A DNA stretch of 64,000 nt from CAVYTF01 sp963708205 (GCA_963708205.1 OY970196.1:1798001-1862000), one strand, 5' to 3'. Shown: positions 36,984-46,271, counted from the first letter of the stretch. The notes: generated by a model not told the origin, from the letters alone. Program-made: numbers and translations.

Positions 36984-38587
36984 AAAGGGATTGTAAAAAT
37001 GTTTCTTATCAGCGAACAGGATATTTTTCAAAGATTGTTTTGGATTATTTGAGTGGAAAAAATGAGCTGAAACAATTTTATAAACATGCTGTTTCATTGG
37101 ATGGAATAAAAGCTGCAATCGAAGCCAGGCAGGCATTTCACCAGAATAGAAAAGTTTTGGTTGAAGAATTAAAAACACAATATCAAAATATTTCTCTTTC
37201 ATCTTCAGTAAAAAAAAATATAGAATTGCTTGCTGAAGAAAATACTTTTACAATTACAACTGCGCATCAGCCCAACATTTTTACAGGGCCACTTTATTTT
37301 ATTTACAAGATTTTACACGCGATAAAAATTGCACAGCAATTAAAAAAAGATTTGCCTCAATACAATTTTGTTCCCGTTTATTATATGGGAAGCGAAGATG
37401 CTGATTTGGATGAAGTGGGCACAACTTTTATCAATGGTGAAAAATATCAATGGCAGACAAAGCAAACCGGCGCTGTTGGCAGAATGAGGGTGGATAAGCA
37501 TTTGCGCTCTTTAATTGATAAGATGCAAGGACAAATTGCTAATGAAAAATTTGGCGAAGAGATCGTTTCATTGTTTTCGAAATTTTATACTGAAGGAAAA
37601 ACAATTCAGAAAGCAACGCTTGAAATTGTGAATGAATTGTTTGCTGAATTTGGTTTGGTTGTTTTAATTCCTGACAATAAAAATCTGAAAAAACTTTTTA
37701 CTGCTATTATTAAAAAAGAATTGACAGAACAGTTTTCACACAAAGCAGTTGCTGAAACAATCACTGACTTGCAAAAGCATTATAAACCACAAGCAGGCGG
37801 AAGAGAAATTAATTTATTTTATTTGATTGATGATAAACGAGAAAGAATTGAAATGCGAAATTCGGAATTCGGAATTCGAAATTTGGAAACTCAAGATTCA
37901 AGATTTACGACTGACGAAATCCTGACTGAACTCGATGAACATCCTGAACGTTTTAGCGGAAATGTAATTCTGCGAGGCGTTTTCCAGGAAACAGTTTTGC
38001 CAAATATTATTTTTATCGGCGGCGGTGGTGAGCTTGCTTACTGGCTTGAATTAAAAAAAGTTTTTGAAGTTGTTGACGTTCCTTATCCAGTGCTTGTTTT
38101 GAGAAATTCTTTTTTGCTGATTGATAAAAAACAAAAAGAAAGAATTCAAAAACTTGAATTGAAAGAAGATGATTTGTTTAAAGAAGAATTGAGTTTAATA
38201 AATGAAATTGTTGCAAGAAACTCAAACAAAAATTTATTGCTTGATAAATATGAAGACCAACTGAAGGAATTTTATCAGCATATAAAATTAATTGCTGCAG
38301 AAGCTGACAATACTTTGCAGCAACACGTGGAAGCCTTGCAAACACGGGCTTTGAAGCGAATTGCAGAATTGGAAAAGAAAATGCTTCGCGCGGAAAGAAA
38401 AAAGTTTGAAGCCGAACAAAGGCAAATTCAAAAACTCAAATCGCAGTTGTTTCCGAATAAAAGTTTGCAGGAAAGAGCAGAAAATCTGAGCGGTTTTTAT
38501 GCGAAGTATGGAAATAAATTGGTAAAAAAATTGCTTGAAAGTTCTCTCACTTTTGAGCAGGAATTTTGCATTTTAAATGTTGAATAG
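36980..38587 (+). CDS. bshC: bacillithiol biosynthesis cysteine-adding enzyme
   Basis: 535 residues, close to the family length. Signatures: YQRTGYFSKIVLDYL (about 10-24), TTAHQPNIFTGPLYFIYKI (about 93-112), YYMGSEDADLDEV, and GGGGELAYWLELK (about 350). C-terminal coiled coil (about 440-505). Adds cysteine to GlcN-malate in the last step of bacillithiol synthesis; bshA and bshB are not in the window. A short repeat-like insert, EMRNSEFGIRN, lies at about 292-302, where family members vary. Starts at ATG 36980, inside a micro-repeat. Confidence 0.94.
   Translation: MERDCKNVSYQRTGYFSKIVLDYLSGKNELKQFYKHAVSLDGIKAAIEARQAFHQNRKVLVEELKTQYQNISLSSSVKKNIELLAEENTFTITTAHQPNIFTGPLYFIYKILHAIKIAQQLKKDLPQYNFVPVYYMGSEDADLDEVGTTFINGEKYQWQTKQTGAVGRMRVDKHLRSLIDKMQGQIANEKFGEEIVSLFSKFYTEGKTIQKATLEIVNELFAEFGLVVLIPDNKNLKKLFTAIIKKELTEQFSHKAVAETITDLQKHYKPQAGGREINLFYLIDDKRERIEMRNSEFGIRNLETQDSRFTTDEILTELDEHPERFSGNVILRGVFQETVLPNIIFIGGGGELAYWLELKKVFEVVDVPYPVLVLRNSFLLIDKKQKERIQKLELKEDDLFKEELSLINEIVARNSNKNLLLDKYEDQLKEFYQHIKLIAAEADNTLQQHVEALQTRALKRIAELEKKMLRAERKKFEAEQRQIQKLKSQLFPNKSLQERAENLSGFYAKYGNKLVKKLLESSLTFEQEFCILNVE
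37855..37885. repeat. micro-repeat inside bshC
   Basis: GGAATTC-type text iterated twice (GAATTCGGAATTCG) within the bshC frame, followed by a second direct repeat (CAAGATT twice). It resembles intergenic micro-repeats, yet keeps the frame. Confidence 0.5.
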
Positions 38588-38618
38588 AATGACGAACGTA
38601 CAAGAGTGCGACGCAACG
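38582..38618 (+). repeat. dispersed repeat, copy 1
   Basis: Contains the 20-mer CGTACAAGAGTGCGACGCAA at 38597-38616, preceded by GAATAGAATGACGAA. Identical 20-mers occur at 40530-40549 and, inverted, at 44072-44091. Located at the convergent end of bshC and purE. Confidence 0.85.
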
Positions 38619-38669
38619 GATGTTCAATGGATATGTAAAGCTCGGTTCAAAAAAAATCTCTCAAAGAAA

Positions 38670-39185
38670 TTATTTATCAAATTCATTCAGCCAATCTGCA
38701 CTTAACTTTTCAATTTTTTCTTTCACAGAATTTTCAAGTGAAGCTTTATAATCCTGAATTTTTTTAGAAATATTTTCATCGCTTGCACCAATAATTTGTG
38801 CAGCAAGAATGCCTGCATTTTTTGCAGCATTCAACGCAACTGTTGCAACAGGAACGCCGTTTGGCATTTGCAAAATTGATAAAATAGAATCCCATCCATC
38901 AATAGAATTGGAAGATTTAATGGGCACACCAATAACCGGCAAAGTGGTAACTGCAGCAACCATTCCGGGCAAATGCGCAGCGCCGCCGGCGCCTGCAATG
39001 ATAACCTTTAATCCTCTGGACTTGGCTATGGACGCGTATTCCAGCATTCTTTTGGGTGTGCGATGTGCACTGACAATTGTCAATTCAAAGGCGACACCGA
39101 ATTCTTTTAAAATATCTGCAGCTTCACGCATAACTATCAGATCACTGTCGCTACCCATTATTATTCCGACAAGTGGAGTTGACAT
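38670..39185 (-). CDS. purE: N5-carboxyaminoimidazole ribonucleotide mutase
   Basis: 171 residues, class I PurE. GIIMGSDSDL (about 8-17), SAHRTPKRM and AGAGGAAHLPGMVAA are the substrate-binding loops. Moves the carboxylate from N5-CAIR to CAIR in purine synthesis. It lies 15 bp after purK on the same strand, the partner enzyme of the two-step route. Confidence 0.95.
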   Translation of the reverse strand: MSTPLVGIIMGSDSDLIVMREAADILKEFGVAFELTIVSAHRTPKRMLEYASIAKSRGLKVIIAGAGGAAHLPGMVAAVTTLPVIGVPIKSSNSIDGWDSILSILQMPNGVPVATVALNAAKNAGILAAQIIGASDENISKKIQDYKASLENSVKEKIEKLSADWLNEFDK

Positions 39186-39200
39186 ATTTTATCGTTTGTT

Positions 39201-40319
39201 TTAAGAAATAACTTTTAAAGTATTTTTTATTTTATTCGCTTTGTAAGTCAAATCTGAGTAGTCGTTACTCATAATAGTTACGTGGCCCATTTTTCTTCCG
39301 GGCTTCGTTTGTGCTTTTCCGTATAAATGTACAAAAGCATTTTCCATTTTTAAAACCTCATCAAGACCTTCATATTTTGCTTCGCCGAAAAAGTTTTCGC
39401 CACCTAATAAATTAACAATTGAAGAGGGTAAAATTGGTTTTGTATTTCCTAAAGGATAATTAAGAATGATGCGCCAAAGCATATCATACTGACTGCAATA
39501 ATTTGCTTCTATTGTATGATGACCGCTGTTGTGAACGCGTGGTGCAGTTTCATTTACAAACACATCATCATTGTTATCAATAAATAATTCGATAGCAAAT
39601 AATCCAGCGCTGTCAAGGCTTTGCACAACTTTTCTTGCAATGGCTTCCGCTTTCCATAAAACGTTTTTAGGAATTATCGCAGGACTTAATTGATAGTCGA
39701 GCAAATTTAAAAGGGGATCAAAAATCATTTCTGATGGCGGATAAATTGCAGTTTCTTTTTTATCATTCATCGCAACAATAATTGCAATTTCTTTTTTGAT
39801 GTTCACCATTTTTTCTAAAACGGATGGAGCATCAAAAGCTTTGTCAAAATCGTTTTGTGTTTTTAAGATCTGCACGCCTTTACCATCATAGCCACCTTCG
39901 CCGATCTTATGAACAGCCGGAAGAAATGAAAGATTGTTTTTTAGTTCAGCAATATTTTTTGTGACGATGAATTCAGGTGAAGGAATTGTATTGTTTTTAT
40001 AAAAGTTTTTTTGAGTGATTTTGTTTTTAATGATTTTTATTGCAGAAGACTTTGGATAAATTTTTACGCCTTCGCTTTCCAATTTTTCAAGTGCTTCAAC
40101 ATTTACAGCTTCGATCTCAATCGTGAGCGCATCAAGGCTTTTGCCGAAATTGTAAACCGTTTCAAAATCTTTAATGTTGCCTTTTACAAAGTGTGTACAA
40201 AGATGTGCAGCAGGGCAGTTTTCATCATTTTCTAACACATAAGTTTCAACAACATAATTCGCTGCCGCCTGTAATAACATTCGACCTAATTGTCCGCCGC
40301 CGAGGATGCCAACTTTCAT
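39201..40319 (-). CDS. purK: 5-(carboxyamino)imidazole ribonucleotide synthase
   Basis: 372 residues, ATP-grasp. Starts MKVGILGGGQLGRML; substrate/ATP regions KIGEGGYDGKGVQ and NETAPRVHNSGHHTIEAN are intact. Makes N5-CAIR from AIR, bicarbonate and ATP. First gene of a purK-purE unit transcribed leftward. A one-mismatch promoter-like box (TATCTTCG) lies just upstream. Confidence 0.95.
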   Translation of the reverse strand: MKVGILGGGQLGRMLLQAAANYVVETYVLENDENCPAAHLCTHFVKGNIKDFETVYNFGKSLDALTIEIEAVNVEALEKLESEGVKIYPKSSAIKIIKNKITQKNFYKNNTIPSPEFIVTKNIAELKNNLSFLPAVHKIGEGGYDGKGVQILKTQNDFDKAFDAPSVLEKMVNIKKEIAIIVAMNDKKETAIYPPSEMIFDPLLNLLDYQLSPAIIPKNVLWKAEAIARKVVQSLDSAGLFAIELFIDNNDDVFVNETAPRVHNSGHHTIEANYCSQYDMLWRIILNYPLGNTKPILPSSIVNLLGGENFFGEAKYEGLDEVLKMENAFVHLYGKAQTKPGRKMGHVTIMSNDYSDLTYKANKIKNTLKVIS

Positions 40320-40402
40320 AAAAAATTAAATTGCTGCGAAGATAATTTTGAATTATGAGTTATGAGGTATGAATTATAAGTGATGTTCAATTCAACATTT
40401 TA

Positions 40403-40410
40403 TATCTTTG
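40403..40410 (+). promoter_or_regulatory. -7 promoter box upstream of hppD
   Basis: TATCTTTG fits the consensus, 10 bp before a 32-codon mini-ORF and about 200 bp before hppD. The only good box seen in the purK-hppD gap. Confidence 0.45.
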
Positions 40411-40420
40411 TGCCAACGAT

Positions 40421-40519
40421 ATGCTTCCTGATTATCCTCATAAAATTTTTATTGACAAACGCATCAACTATTCTTTGTTGATGGAAGCGCTGGCTATGCG
40501 TTCGGCAAAAGCTGCGTAG
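40421..40519 (+). CDS. 32-codon mini-ORF or gene remnant
   Basis: Reads MLPDYPHKIFIDKRINYSLL, then MEALAMRSAKAA and stop. Its own promoter box precedes it and a dispersed repeat follows directly. May be a leader peptide for hppD, a remnant of a truncated gene, or chance. No family recognised. Confidence 0.25.
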   Translation: MLPDYPHKIFIDKRINYSLLMEALAMRSAKAA

Positions 40520-40550
40520 AATTACAAAGCGTACAAGAGTGCGACGCAAG
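40517..40550 (+). repeat. dispersed repeat, copy 2
   Basis: TAGAATTACAAAG followed by the 20-mer CGTACAAGAGTGCGACGCAA (40530-40549). Confidence 0.85.
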
Positions 40551-40608
40551 TAAAGCTCAATTGCTTATTCTAAACTTCGGATCACAAACTTTTTAAAAAT
40601 ATTTTTCA

Positions 40609-41742
40609 ATGGAAACTTTAATTGCTGAAAAAAAAGATGTTGAAAACAGTACTGATTTTTTGCCTTTGCAGGGAACGGATTATGTAGAGTTTTATGTAGG
40701 TAATGCCAAGCAGGCTGCGCATTTTTATAAAACTGCATTTGGCTTTCAAAGCCTTGCCTACTGCGGACCTGAGACTGGTATAAAAGATAAAGTCAGTTAT
40801 GTGATAAGGCAAAATAAACTGACGTTTTTGTTTACAACTCCGTTGCGCGCAAACAATGAAATTGCAGATCATATTTATAAACATGGTGATGGTGTAAAGA
40901 TGCTTGCGTTGCGTGTTGATGACGCTGCGGATGCTTGGCATCAAACTACTTTACGCGGTGGCAGAAGTTTTATGGAGCCGCAAATTTTGAAAGATGAATT
41001 TGGTGAAGTGGTTATGAGCGGCATTCATACTTATGGGGATACTGTGCATCTTTTTATTGAAAGAAAAAATTATCGGGGAGCTTTTATGCCGGGCTTTAGA
41101 GAATGGAAAATGCCATTTTATAATCCTGCGGAAACAGGCTTGCAGTATGTTGATCATTGTGTTGGAAATGTTGGCTGGAATCAAATGGAGCCATGGGTAA
41201 AATTTTATGAGCAGGTTATGGGTTTCAGAAATATTTTATCTTTTGATGATAATGATATTTCCACAGAATATTCTGCGTTGATGAGTAAAGTAATGAGCAA
41301 TGGCAATGGTTTCGTGAAGTTTCCTATCAACGAGCCCGCAGAAGGAAAAAAGAAAAGCCAGGTAGAAGAATATTTAGAATTTTATGATGGCGAAGGTTGT
41401 CAGCATGTTGCGCTTGCCACAAAAGATATTGTAAAAACAGTAACAGATTTACGCAATCGCGGCGTGGAGTTTTTGCCCATTCCTAAAAGTTATTATGCAG
41501 ATCTTTTGCAGCGCGTTGGTCATATTGATGAAGACCTTTCGCCTTTGCAGGATTTAGGAATTTTGGTTGACAGAGATGATGAAGGTTATCTATTGCAGAT
41601 CTTTACAAAACCTGTTGAAGACAGGCCAACTTTATTTTTTGAGATCATTCAGCGAAAGGGTGCAAAGAGTTTTGGCAAAGGAAATTTTAAAGCGCTTTTT
41701 GAAAGCATCGAGCGTGAACAGGAGATGAGAGGAAATTTGTAA
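40609..41742 (+). CDS. hppD: 4-hydroxyphenylpyruvate dioxygenase
   Basis: 377 residues, two vicinal-oxygen-chelate halves. Iron ligands are visible as His183 (DHCVGN), His266 (CQHVAL) and Glu345 (FFEIIQR), and the C-terminal GNFKALFESIEREQ is typical. Converts 4-hydroxyphenylpyruvate to homogentisate in tyrosine breakdown. No homogentisate dioxygenase gene is adjacent. Ends at an intrinsic terminator. Confidence 0.96.
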   Translation: METLIAEKKDVENSTDFLPLQGTDYVEFYVGNAKQAAHFYKTAFGFQSLAYCGPETGIKDKVSYVIRQNKLTFLFTTPLRANNEIADHIYKHGDGVKMLALRVDDAADAWHQTTLRGGRSFMEPQILKDEFGEVVMSGIHTYGDTVHLFIERKNYRGAFMPGFREWKMPFYNPAETGLQYVDHCVGNVGWNQMEPWVKFYEQVMGFRNILSFDDNDISTEYSALMSKVMSNGNGFVKFPINEPAEGKKKSQVEEYLEFYDGEGCQHVALATKDIVKTVTDLRNRGVEFLPIPKSYYADLLQRVGHIDEDLSPLQDLGILVDRDDEGYLLQIFTKPVEDRPTLFFEIIQRKGAKSFGKGNFKALFESIEREQEMRGNL

Positions 41743-41781
41743 GTCACCGACATCATTTCATGGCATCGTTCCTTGCGACGC

Positions 41782-41816
41782 TCCATTCATTTGTAGAATA
41801 TGAATGGAACTTTTTT
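41782..41816 (+). terminator. intrinsic terminator after hppD
   Basis: Stem TCCATTCAT (41782-41790) / ATGAATGGA (41800-41808), then AC and six T. Its left arm partly overlaps a 13-mer (reverse complement of GGAGCGTCGCAAG) also found at 63063-63075. Confidence 0.7.
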
Positions 41817-41901
41817 ATGCAATTTTTAAATCTTAAAATTCAGAAGTACACTAATTGCAAAAGCATAACGTTTAGTTTTGCAAACTCATTAATTTTTTTG
41901 C

Positions 41902-42651
41902 ATGATGAAATTCTTCCTGTTGAGCGCGTTTGTGTTCACTATAAATCTTTCATTTTCGCAGTCCTCTTTTCTGGATGTTCAAAAATCAAATGCACGCTTT
42001 GCAACTGCTTTAAAATTAAAGCAGGATACTTTGCAAAAACAATTTGTTGCTGCAGGTTTGGATTGGCCGCCAAAAGAAATTTACATACGTTCTTTTAAGT
42101 ATGATAGTCAGCTTGAGGTTTGGGTAAGGAATAATGATAATGATGAATTCAAATTATTCAAAACATACCGGATTTGCGCACTTGCCGGAAGTATAGGCCC
42201 CAAGCGGCTTGCAGGGGATTACCAGGTGCCTGAAGGATTTTATTACATCAACAAATTTGATCCGCATAATGAATATACTTTTGCGCTTGGCATAAATTAC
42301 CCGAATGCATCAGACAAAATTTTAAGTGATTCACTTAATCCCGGAAACGGTATTTATATTCATGGCAGTTGTGTTACAGTCGGCTGCATTCCTATCATGG
42401 ATCAAATTCAGGAAGTCTATATTTTGGCAGTAAATGCAAAAAATAATGGGCAGGATTTTATTCCCGTACATATTTTTCCGGTGCGATACAGCAATCAAAA
42501 AAGCATAGATTATTTTAATAAAACTGCGAAGGATGATGCTTCAATGCAACAGTTTACAGGAGACTTAAAAAAGGTGTACGATTATTTTGAAGAGCATAAA
42601 AAACTGCCGCTTATTTCAGTAGATAAAAAAGGGAATTATATTATTTTGTAA
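41902..42651 (+). CDS. secreted L,D-transpeptidase (YkuD/YafK-like)
   Basis: 249 residues. Signal peptide ends LSFSQ. Catalytic YkuD motif HGSCVTVGC: His154, Gly161 and Cys162. Such enzymes cross-link peptidoglycan or attach proteins to it through m-Dap. The domain spans about 55-200, with a charged tail after it. Start is ATG 41902, with an adjacent ATG at 41905. Convergent with lysC after an 8-bp gap. Confidence 0.88.
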   Translation: MMKFFLLSAFVFTINLSFSQSSFLDVQKSNARFATALKLKQDTLQKQFVAAGLDWPPKEIYIRSFKYDSQLEVWVRNNDNDEFKLFKTYRICALAGSIGPKRLAGDYQVPEGFYYINKFDPHNEYTFALGINYPNASDKILSDSLNPGNGIYIHGSCVTVGCIPIMDQIQEVYILAVNAKNNGQDFIPVHIFPVRYSNQKSIDYFNKTAKDDASMQQFTGDLKKVYDYFEEHKKLPLISVDKKGNYIIL

Positions 42652-42659
42652 AAGCTATT

Positions 42660-43925
42660 TTAATTATTATGATACAATAATTGTAGAGTCTCTTTGGTTT
42701 GTTGTCTTAATAAAATTGTTTTACCCGCAATAAATTTTTCTAATAACTCAGATGTAAAATGGCGGATAGTTAGCAGGCTTAAATCTTTCTCTACCTGTAC
42801 ATCAAAAAATTCGCTGGCAGCAATTGCAAGCTGCTCAATTTTATCAGACTTATCATCCAAACAAATTTGTACATTGATTGCGCCTGTTTGAATAAGGTTT
42901 GGTTTTATTTTTAGTTCACCGAAGATTTTATATAAATCACTCATTGGTTTTTCACCGACAAAAGAAAAATCTTTACTTCGTAAATGCAGTAATGCTTGTT
43001 TTTCTTTTATAATTACTATCGGCGGAAGTGCCTTTATTTGTTTTTTATAAATGATTGTTCCGGGCAATGAAGGATCTAAAAAACATTTAACATGCAACGG
43101 AATCCCCTTATTCTGTAAGGGTTTGATAGTTTTTGGATGAATGACCTGCGCACCGTAATATGCCATTTCTATCACTTCATCAAAGCTTAGTTCGCGTATC
43201 AATTGCGCATCAGGAAATTGTTTTGGATCAGCATTCATCACCCCTTCTACATCTTTCCAAATAGTCTGGCTTTCGGCATTTAAAAGGTTGGCAAAAATTG
43301 CTGCTGTAAAGTCGCTTCCTTCACGGCCAAGGGTAGTACTTTCATTTTCATCAGTGCTGCCGATAAAGCCTTGTGTAATAAAAATGTTCGGCTCTTTTAT
43401 TTCAAGTTGCCACTCATTTATTTTCTCTTCCGTTATTTTCCAATCTATAATTGCATCCCGAAAATTATTGTCTGTTCGGATAATATCACGTACATCAATC
43501 CAGGTATTTTTAATTTTTATTTCATTTAAAAAATGGCTTATAATACATGTGCTCAGCAACTCTCCAACGCAAACAATTTGGTCGTAGTAATAATCATAAT
43601 CACGCACAGGTTTGTCGTGGAGCAGCCATTCCACTTCTGTAAAAAATGATGATAACTGCTCAGCGCATTTATTAAAGTGTGTGATTAATAAATATTTTGC
43701 AGTAGTTAAATGTTGCTTTTTTATTCCATCAAATAGTTGCAACGCTTCTTCCTTTTTACCTGTAAAAAAAGCTTCTGCTACTTTTTCCAAAGCGTTGGTT
43801 GTTTTGCCCATTGCAGAAATTATCACAACTAATTTTTCATCTTCATAGAGCCTGATTATCTCTGCCGTATTTTTAATTCTGTCAATACTATTCACACTTG
43901 CACCACCAAATTTGAAAACTTTCAT
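42660..43925 (-). CDS. lysC: aspartate kinase
   Basis: 421 residues, monofunctional form with no homoserine dehydrogenase. N-terminal kinase KFGGASVNS (usual KFGGTSV) and substrate region TLGREGSDFTAA, WKDVEGVMNADPK; the C-terminal ACT-like regulatory part (about 300-400) is short. First step of Lys/Thr/Met synthesis. Located between an L,D-transpeptidase gene and fbp. Confidence 0.9.
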   Translation of the reverse strand: MKVFKFGGASVNSIDRIKNTAEIIRLYEDEKLVVIISAMGKTTNALEKVAEAFFTGKKEEALQLFDGIKKQHLTTAKYLLITHFNKCAEQLSSFFTEVEWLLHDKPVRDYDYYYDQIVCVGELLSTCIISHFLNEIKIKNTWIDVRDIIRTDNNFRDAIIDWKITEEKINEWQLEIKEPNIFITQGFIGSTDENESTTLGREGSDFTAAIFANLLNAESQTIWKDVEGVMNADPKQFPDAQLIRELSFDEVIEMAYYGAQVIHPKTIKPLQNKGIPLHVKCFLDPSLPGTIIYKKQIKALPPIVIIKEKQALLHLRSKDFSFVGEKPMSDLYKIFGELKIKPNLIQTGAINVQICLDDKSDKIEQLAIAASEFFDVQVEKDLSLLTIRHFTSELLEKFIAGKTILLRQQTKETLQLLYHNN

Positions 43926-43969
43926 ACCAAACTTTTGAAATCAATTAATATTATTCTTACTTATTAAAA

Positions 43970-43977
43970 CAAAGATA
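43970..43977 (-). promoter_or_regulatory. -7 promoter box of lysC
   Basis: TATCTTTG on the minus strand, 44 bp upstream of the start. Confidence 0.4.
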
Positions 43978-44065
43978 AAAGGAATGATAAGGAGTTTTCT
44001 GAAAGCCATTTATTTTTGAAAAAATGAAAGAATATTTTGAGCCATAAGCCATAATTACTATTACA

Positions 44066-44107
44066 CTTCACTTGCGTCGCACTCTTGTACGTTTAGTAAT
44101 TCTATTC
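44066..44107 (-). repeat. dispersed repeat, copy 3 (inverted)
   Basis: On the minus strand reads GAATAGAATTACTAAA, then CGTACAAGAGTGCGACGCAA (44072-44091). It lies in the divergent lysC-fbp gap. Confidence 0.85.
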
Positions 44108-44165
44108 AACAATTTTTAAAAACATTCAAACATCTTTGCACATAGATTTATAAAACGATTGCCTT

Positions 44166-45170
44166 ATGATTGTAAACAGAAAAGTTTTAACGCTTGATGA
44201 ATTTACACTTCAGCAACTAAGAACGATACCAAATGCAACAGGCGAATTAAGTGCTTTGCTGCGCGATATCGGGCTTGCATCAAAGCGGGTAAATGTGGAA
44301 GTAAACAAAGCTGGACTTGCAGATTTGCTTGGCGATGCCGGCACTACAAATGTGCAGGGAGAAGATGTGAAAAAGCTTGATGTATTTGCAAATAATCAAT
44401 TCATGGGCGTGTTGAAACACGGCATAAGTTGCGCTGGCATAGCAAGTGAAGAGATGGATGACATTGTAATTTTTGATGATGAAATAAGTAATCAAAGCAA
44501 ATATGTTGTGATGTTTGATCCTGTTGATGGCAGTAATAATATTGATGTAAATATTTCTATCGGCACTATTTTCGGCGTGTACAAAAGAATAAGTAAACAA
44601 GGCGAGTCGTGTAATAAAAATGATTTTTTGCAGTCTGGCATTAAGCAGGTTGCTGCCGGTTATATTGTTTACGGCTCTTCTACAATGCTTGTGTATGCTA
44701 CAAGAAGAGGCGTGAATGGTTTTACACTTGACCCTTCGATCGGAGAATTTTGTTTGAGTCATCCTGATATTAAATGCCCTCAAACAGGAAAAATTTATTC
44801 TGTTAATCATGGAAATTTTTTTCAGTATGAGGATTTTGTGAAAGAATATATTACGGCTTGTCAGAAAAAAACAAAAGAAGATGGCGGACCATATTCGCAG
44901 AGATATTTTGGAAGTATGGTTGCTGATCTGCATCGCAATTTAATTAAGGGCGGAATATTTATGTATCCAACAACTGCTGATAATCGAAATGGAAAATTAA
45001 GATTGCAATATGAATGTAATCCATTTGCATTTATTGTAGAAGTAGCCGGAGGTCTTGCTACCAATGGCTCAGAGCGGATTCTGGAGATTCAACCAACGGA
45101 GTTGCATCAACGCACACCAATTTTTATTGGCAGTAAAAAAATGATCGAAGAACTGGAAAGTTTCAGGTGA
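44166..45170 (+). CDS. fbp: class I fructose-1,6-bisphosphatase
   Basis: 334 residues. Metal/substrate motifs FDPVDGSNNIDVNISIG (about 118-134; consensus DPLDGSSNID) and the late TADNRNGKLRLQYECNPFAFIVEVAGG are intact. Hydrolyses fructose 1,6-bisphosphate in gluconeogenesis, which fits with acetyl-CoA synthetase elsewhere in the window. A one-mismatch promoter box CATCTTTG lies about 30 bp upstream. Confidence 0.95.
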   Translation: MIVNRKVLTLDEFTLQQLRTIPNATGELSALLRDIGLASKRVNVEVNKAGLADLLGDAGTTNVQGEDVKKLDVFANNQFMGVLKHGISCAGIASEEMDDIVIFDDEISNQSKYVVMFDPVDGSNNIDVNISIGTIFGVYKRISKQGESCNKNDFLQSGIKQVAAGYIVYGSSTMLVYATRRGVNGFTLDPSIGEFCLSHPDIKCPQTGKIYSVNHGNFFQYEDFVKEYITACQKKTKEDGGPYSQRYFGSMVADLHRNLIKGGIFMYPTTADNRNGKLRLQYECNPFAFIVEVAGGLATNGSERILEIQPTELHQRTPIFIGSKKMIEELESFR

Positions 45171-45288
45171 AAAATATTATTTAGATTTTAAGGCAACTCA
45201 ATTCAATTTAATAATATCTTCATCAATCAAACAATAAACTTTAAAATCATTAACCAAAACTTTTTTAATAATAATTAAAACTGATTGT

Positions 45289-46233
45289 ATGAGAACTTTT
45301 ACAAAAATTATTTCTCTTAGTATTTTATCAACATTTATTTTTATTGGCTGCGCAAAACAAAGCAACACACCTGCTGCCGAAAGTGCATCTTTATCGAATG
45401 CAACTGAAGAATCTGTACTTACTCCGGCGGGTTATATGCCAAAATCAAAAGTGCATTTTATCGAACAGGGTTATCATGTGAGTATAGAGAATGGACATTA
45501 TAAAAAAATAGAAAATGCAAGCGGAAAAATGGTCGAAGATTTTGGTGAAGTCGAAATTAATAATGCGCTCAATCTCGGCAAACCAAATAATATCGAACCA
45601 AAACCATCCGGCTGGATCACTTATGCAGATTGGAGTAATGATACAACTACACATAGTCCTGTAACTTATTTTAATACAGACTGGATTGTTCCAAAAGCTC
45701 CAAAAAATAATGACGGACAAACTGTTTTTTTATTTAATGGCATGCAGGACGGATTTACTTCCAAGTCTCATATTTTGCAGCCTGTTTTGCAATGGGGTGG
45801 ATCGGCGGCGGGCGGCGGAAACTATTGGGCAATTACAAATTGGTATGTTGGCAGTTCCGCTTTCTATGGTGCTTTGGTAAATGTAAGCACAGGAACGGCT
45901 TTGCAGGGAATTATTCAACAAATAGGAACGGCAGGCAAATTGCATAGTTATACCTCTTCTTTTGTTGGCTATCCAACAACGGATATTGAGATTGATAATG
46001 CACCGCAATTGTGGTGGTCTGCAGAAACACTTGAAGCATATAGCATTTCAAAAAATTCTGATTATCCTGCGGATAAGGATGTGAAAATGTCTGGTATTGA
46101 AATATTAAAAGGTACCTCAGAAGCATCCATTACATGGGAAGCAGTTAAAGACTTTACGAAAGGTCCGCAAAACACAACCATTGTCAACAATGCTTCTCCG
46201 GGTGGAGAGGTTGATATTTATTTTAAAAAGTAA
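45289..46233 (+). CDS. secreted lipoprotein, possible glutamic-peptidase (G1)-like fold
   Basis: 314 residues. Lipobox FIFIGC (Cys21). The region from about 105 runs SGWITYADWSN, WIVPKAPKN, FNGMQ, then ILQPVLQWG (Gln164), WAITNWYV, and later SAETLEAY (Glu246). Order and spacing of the Gln and Glu recall eqolisins (scytalidoglutamic peptidases), in which those two residues are catalytic. That family call is an inference; it could be an inactive concanavalin-like binding protein. No related neighbour. Confidence 0.5.
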   Translation: MRTFTKIISLSILSTFIFIGCAKQSNTPAAESASLSNATEESVLTPAGYMPKSKVHFIEQGYHVSIENGHYKKIENASGKMVEDFGEVEINNALNLGKPNNIEPKPSGWITYADWSNDTTTHSPVTYFNTDWIVPKAPKNNDGQTVFLFNGMQDGFTSKSHILQPVLQWGGSAAGGGNYWAITNWYVGSSAFYGALVNVSTGTALQGIIQQIGTAGKLHSYTSSFVGYPTTDIEIDNAPQLWWSAETLEAYSISKNSDYPADKDVKMSGIEILKGTSEASITWEAVKDFTKGPQNTTIVNNASPGGEVDIYFKK

Positions 46234-46271
46234 TCTGTTACTAAAATCGTAATTGCCAATTAAGAGATAAA

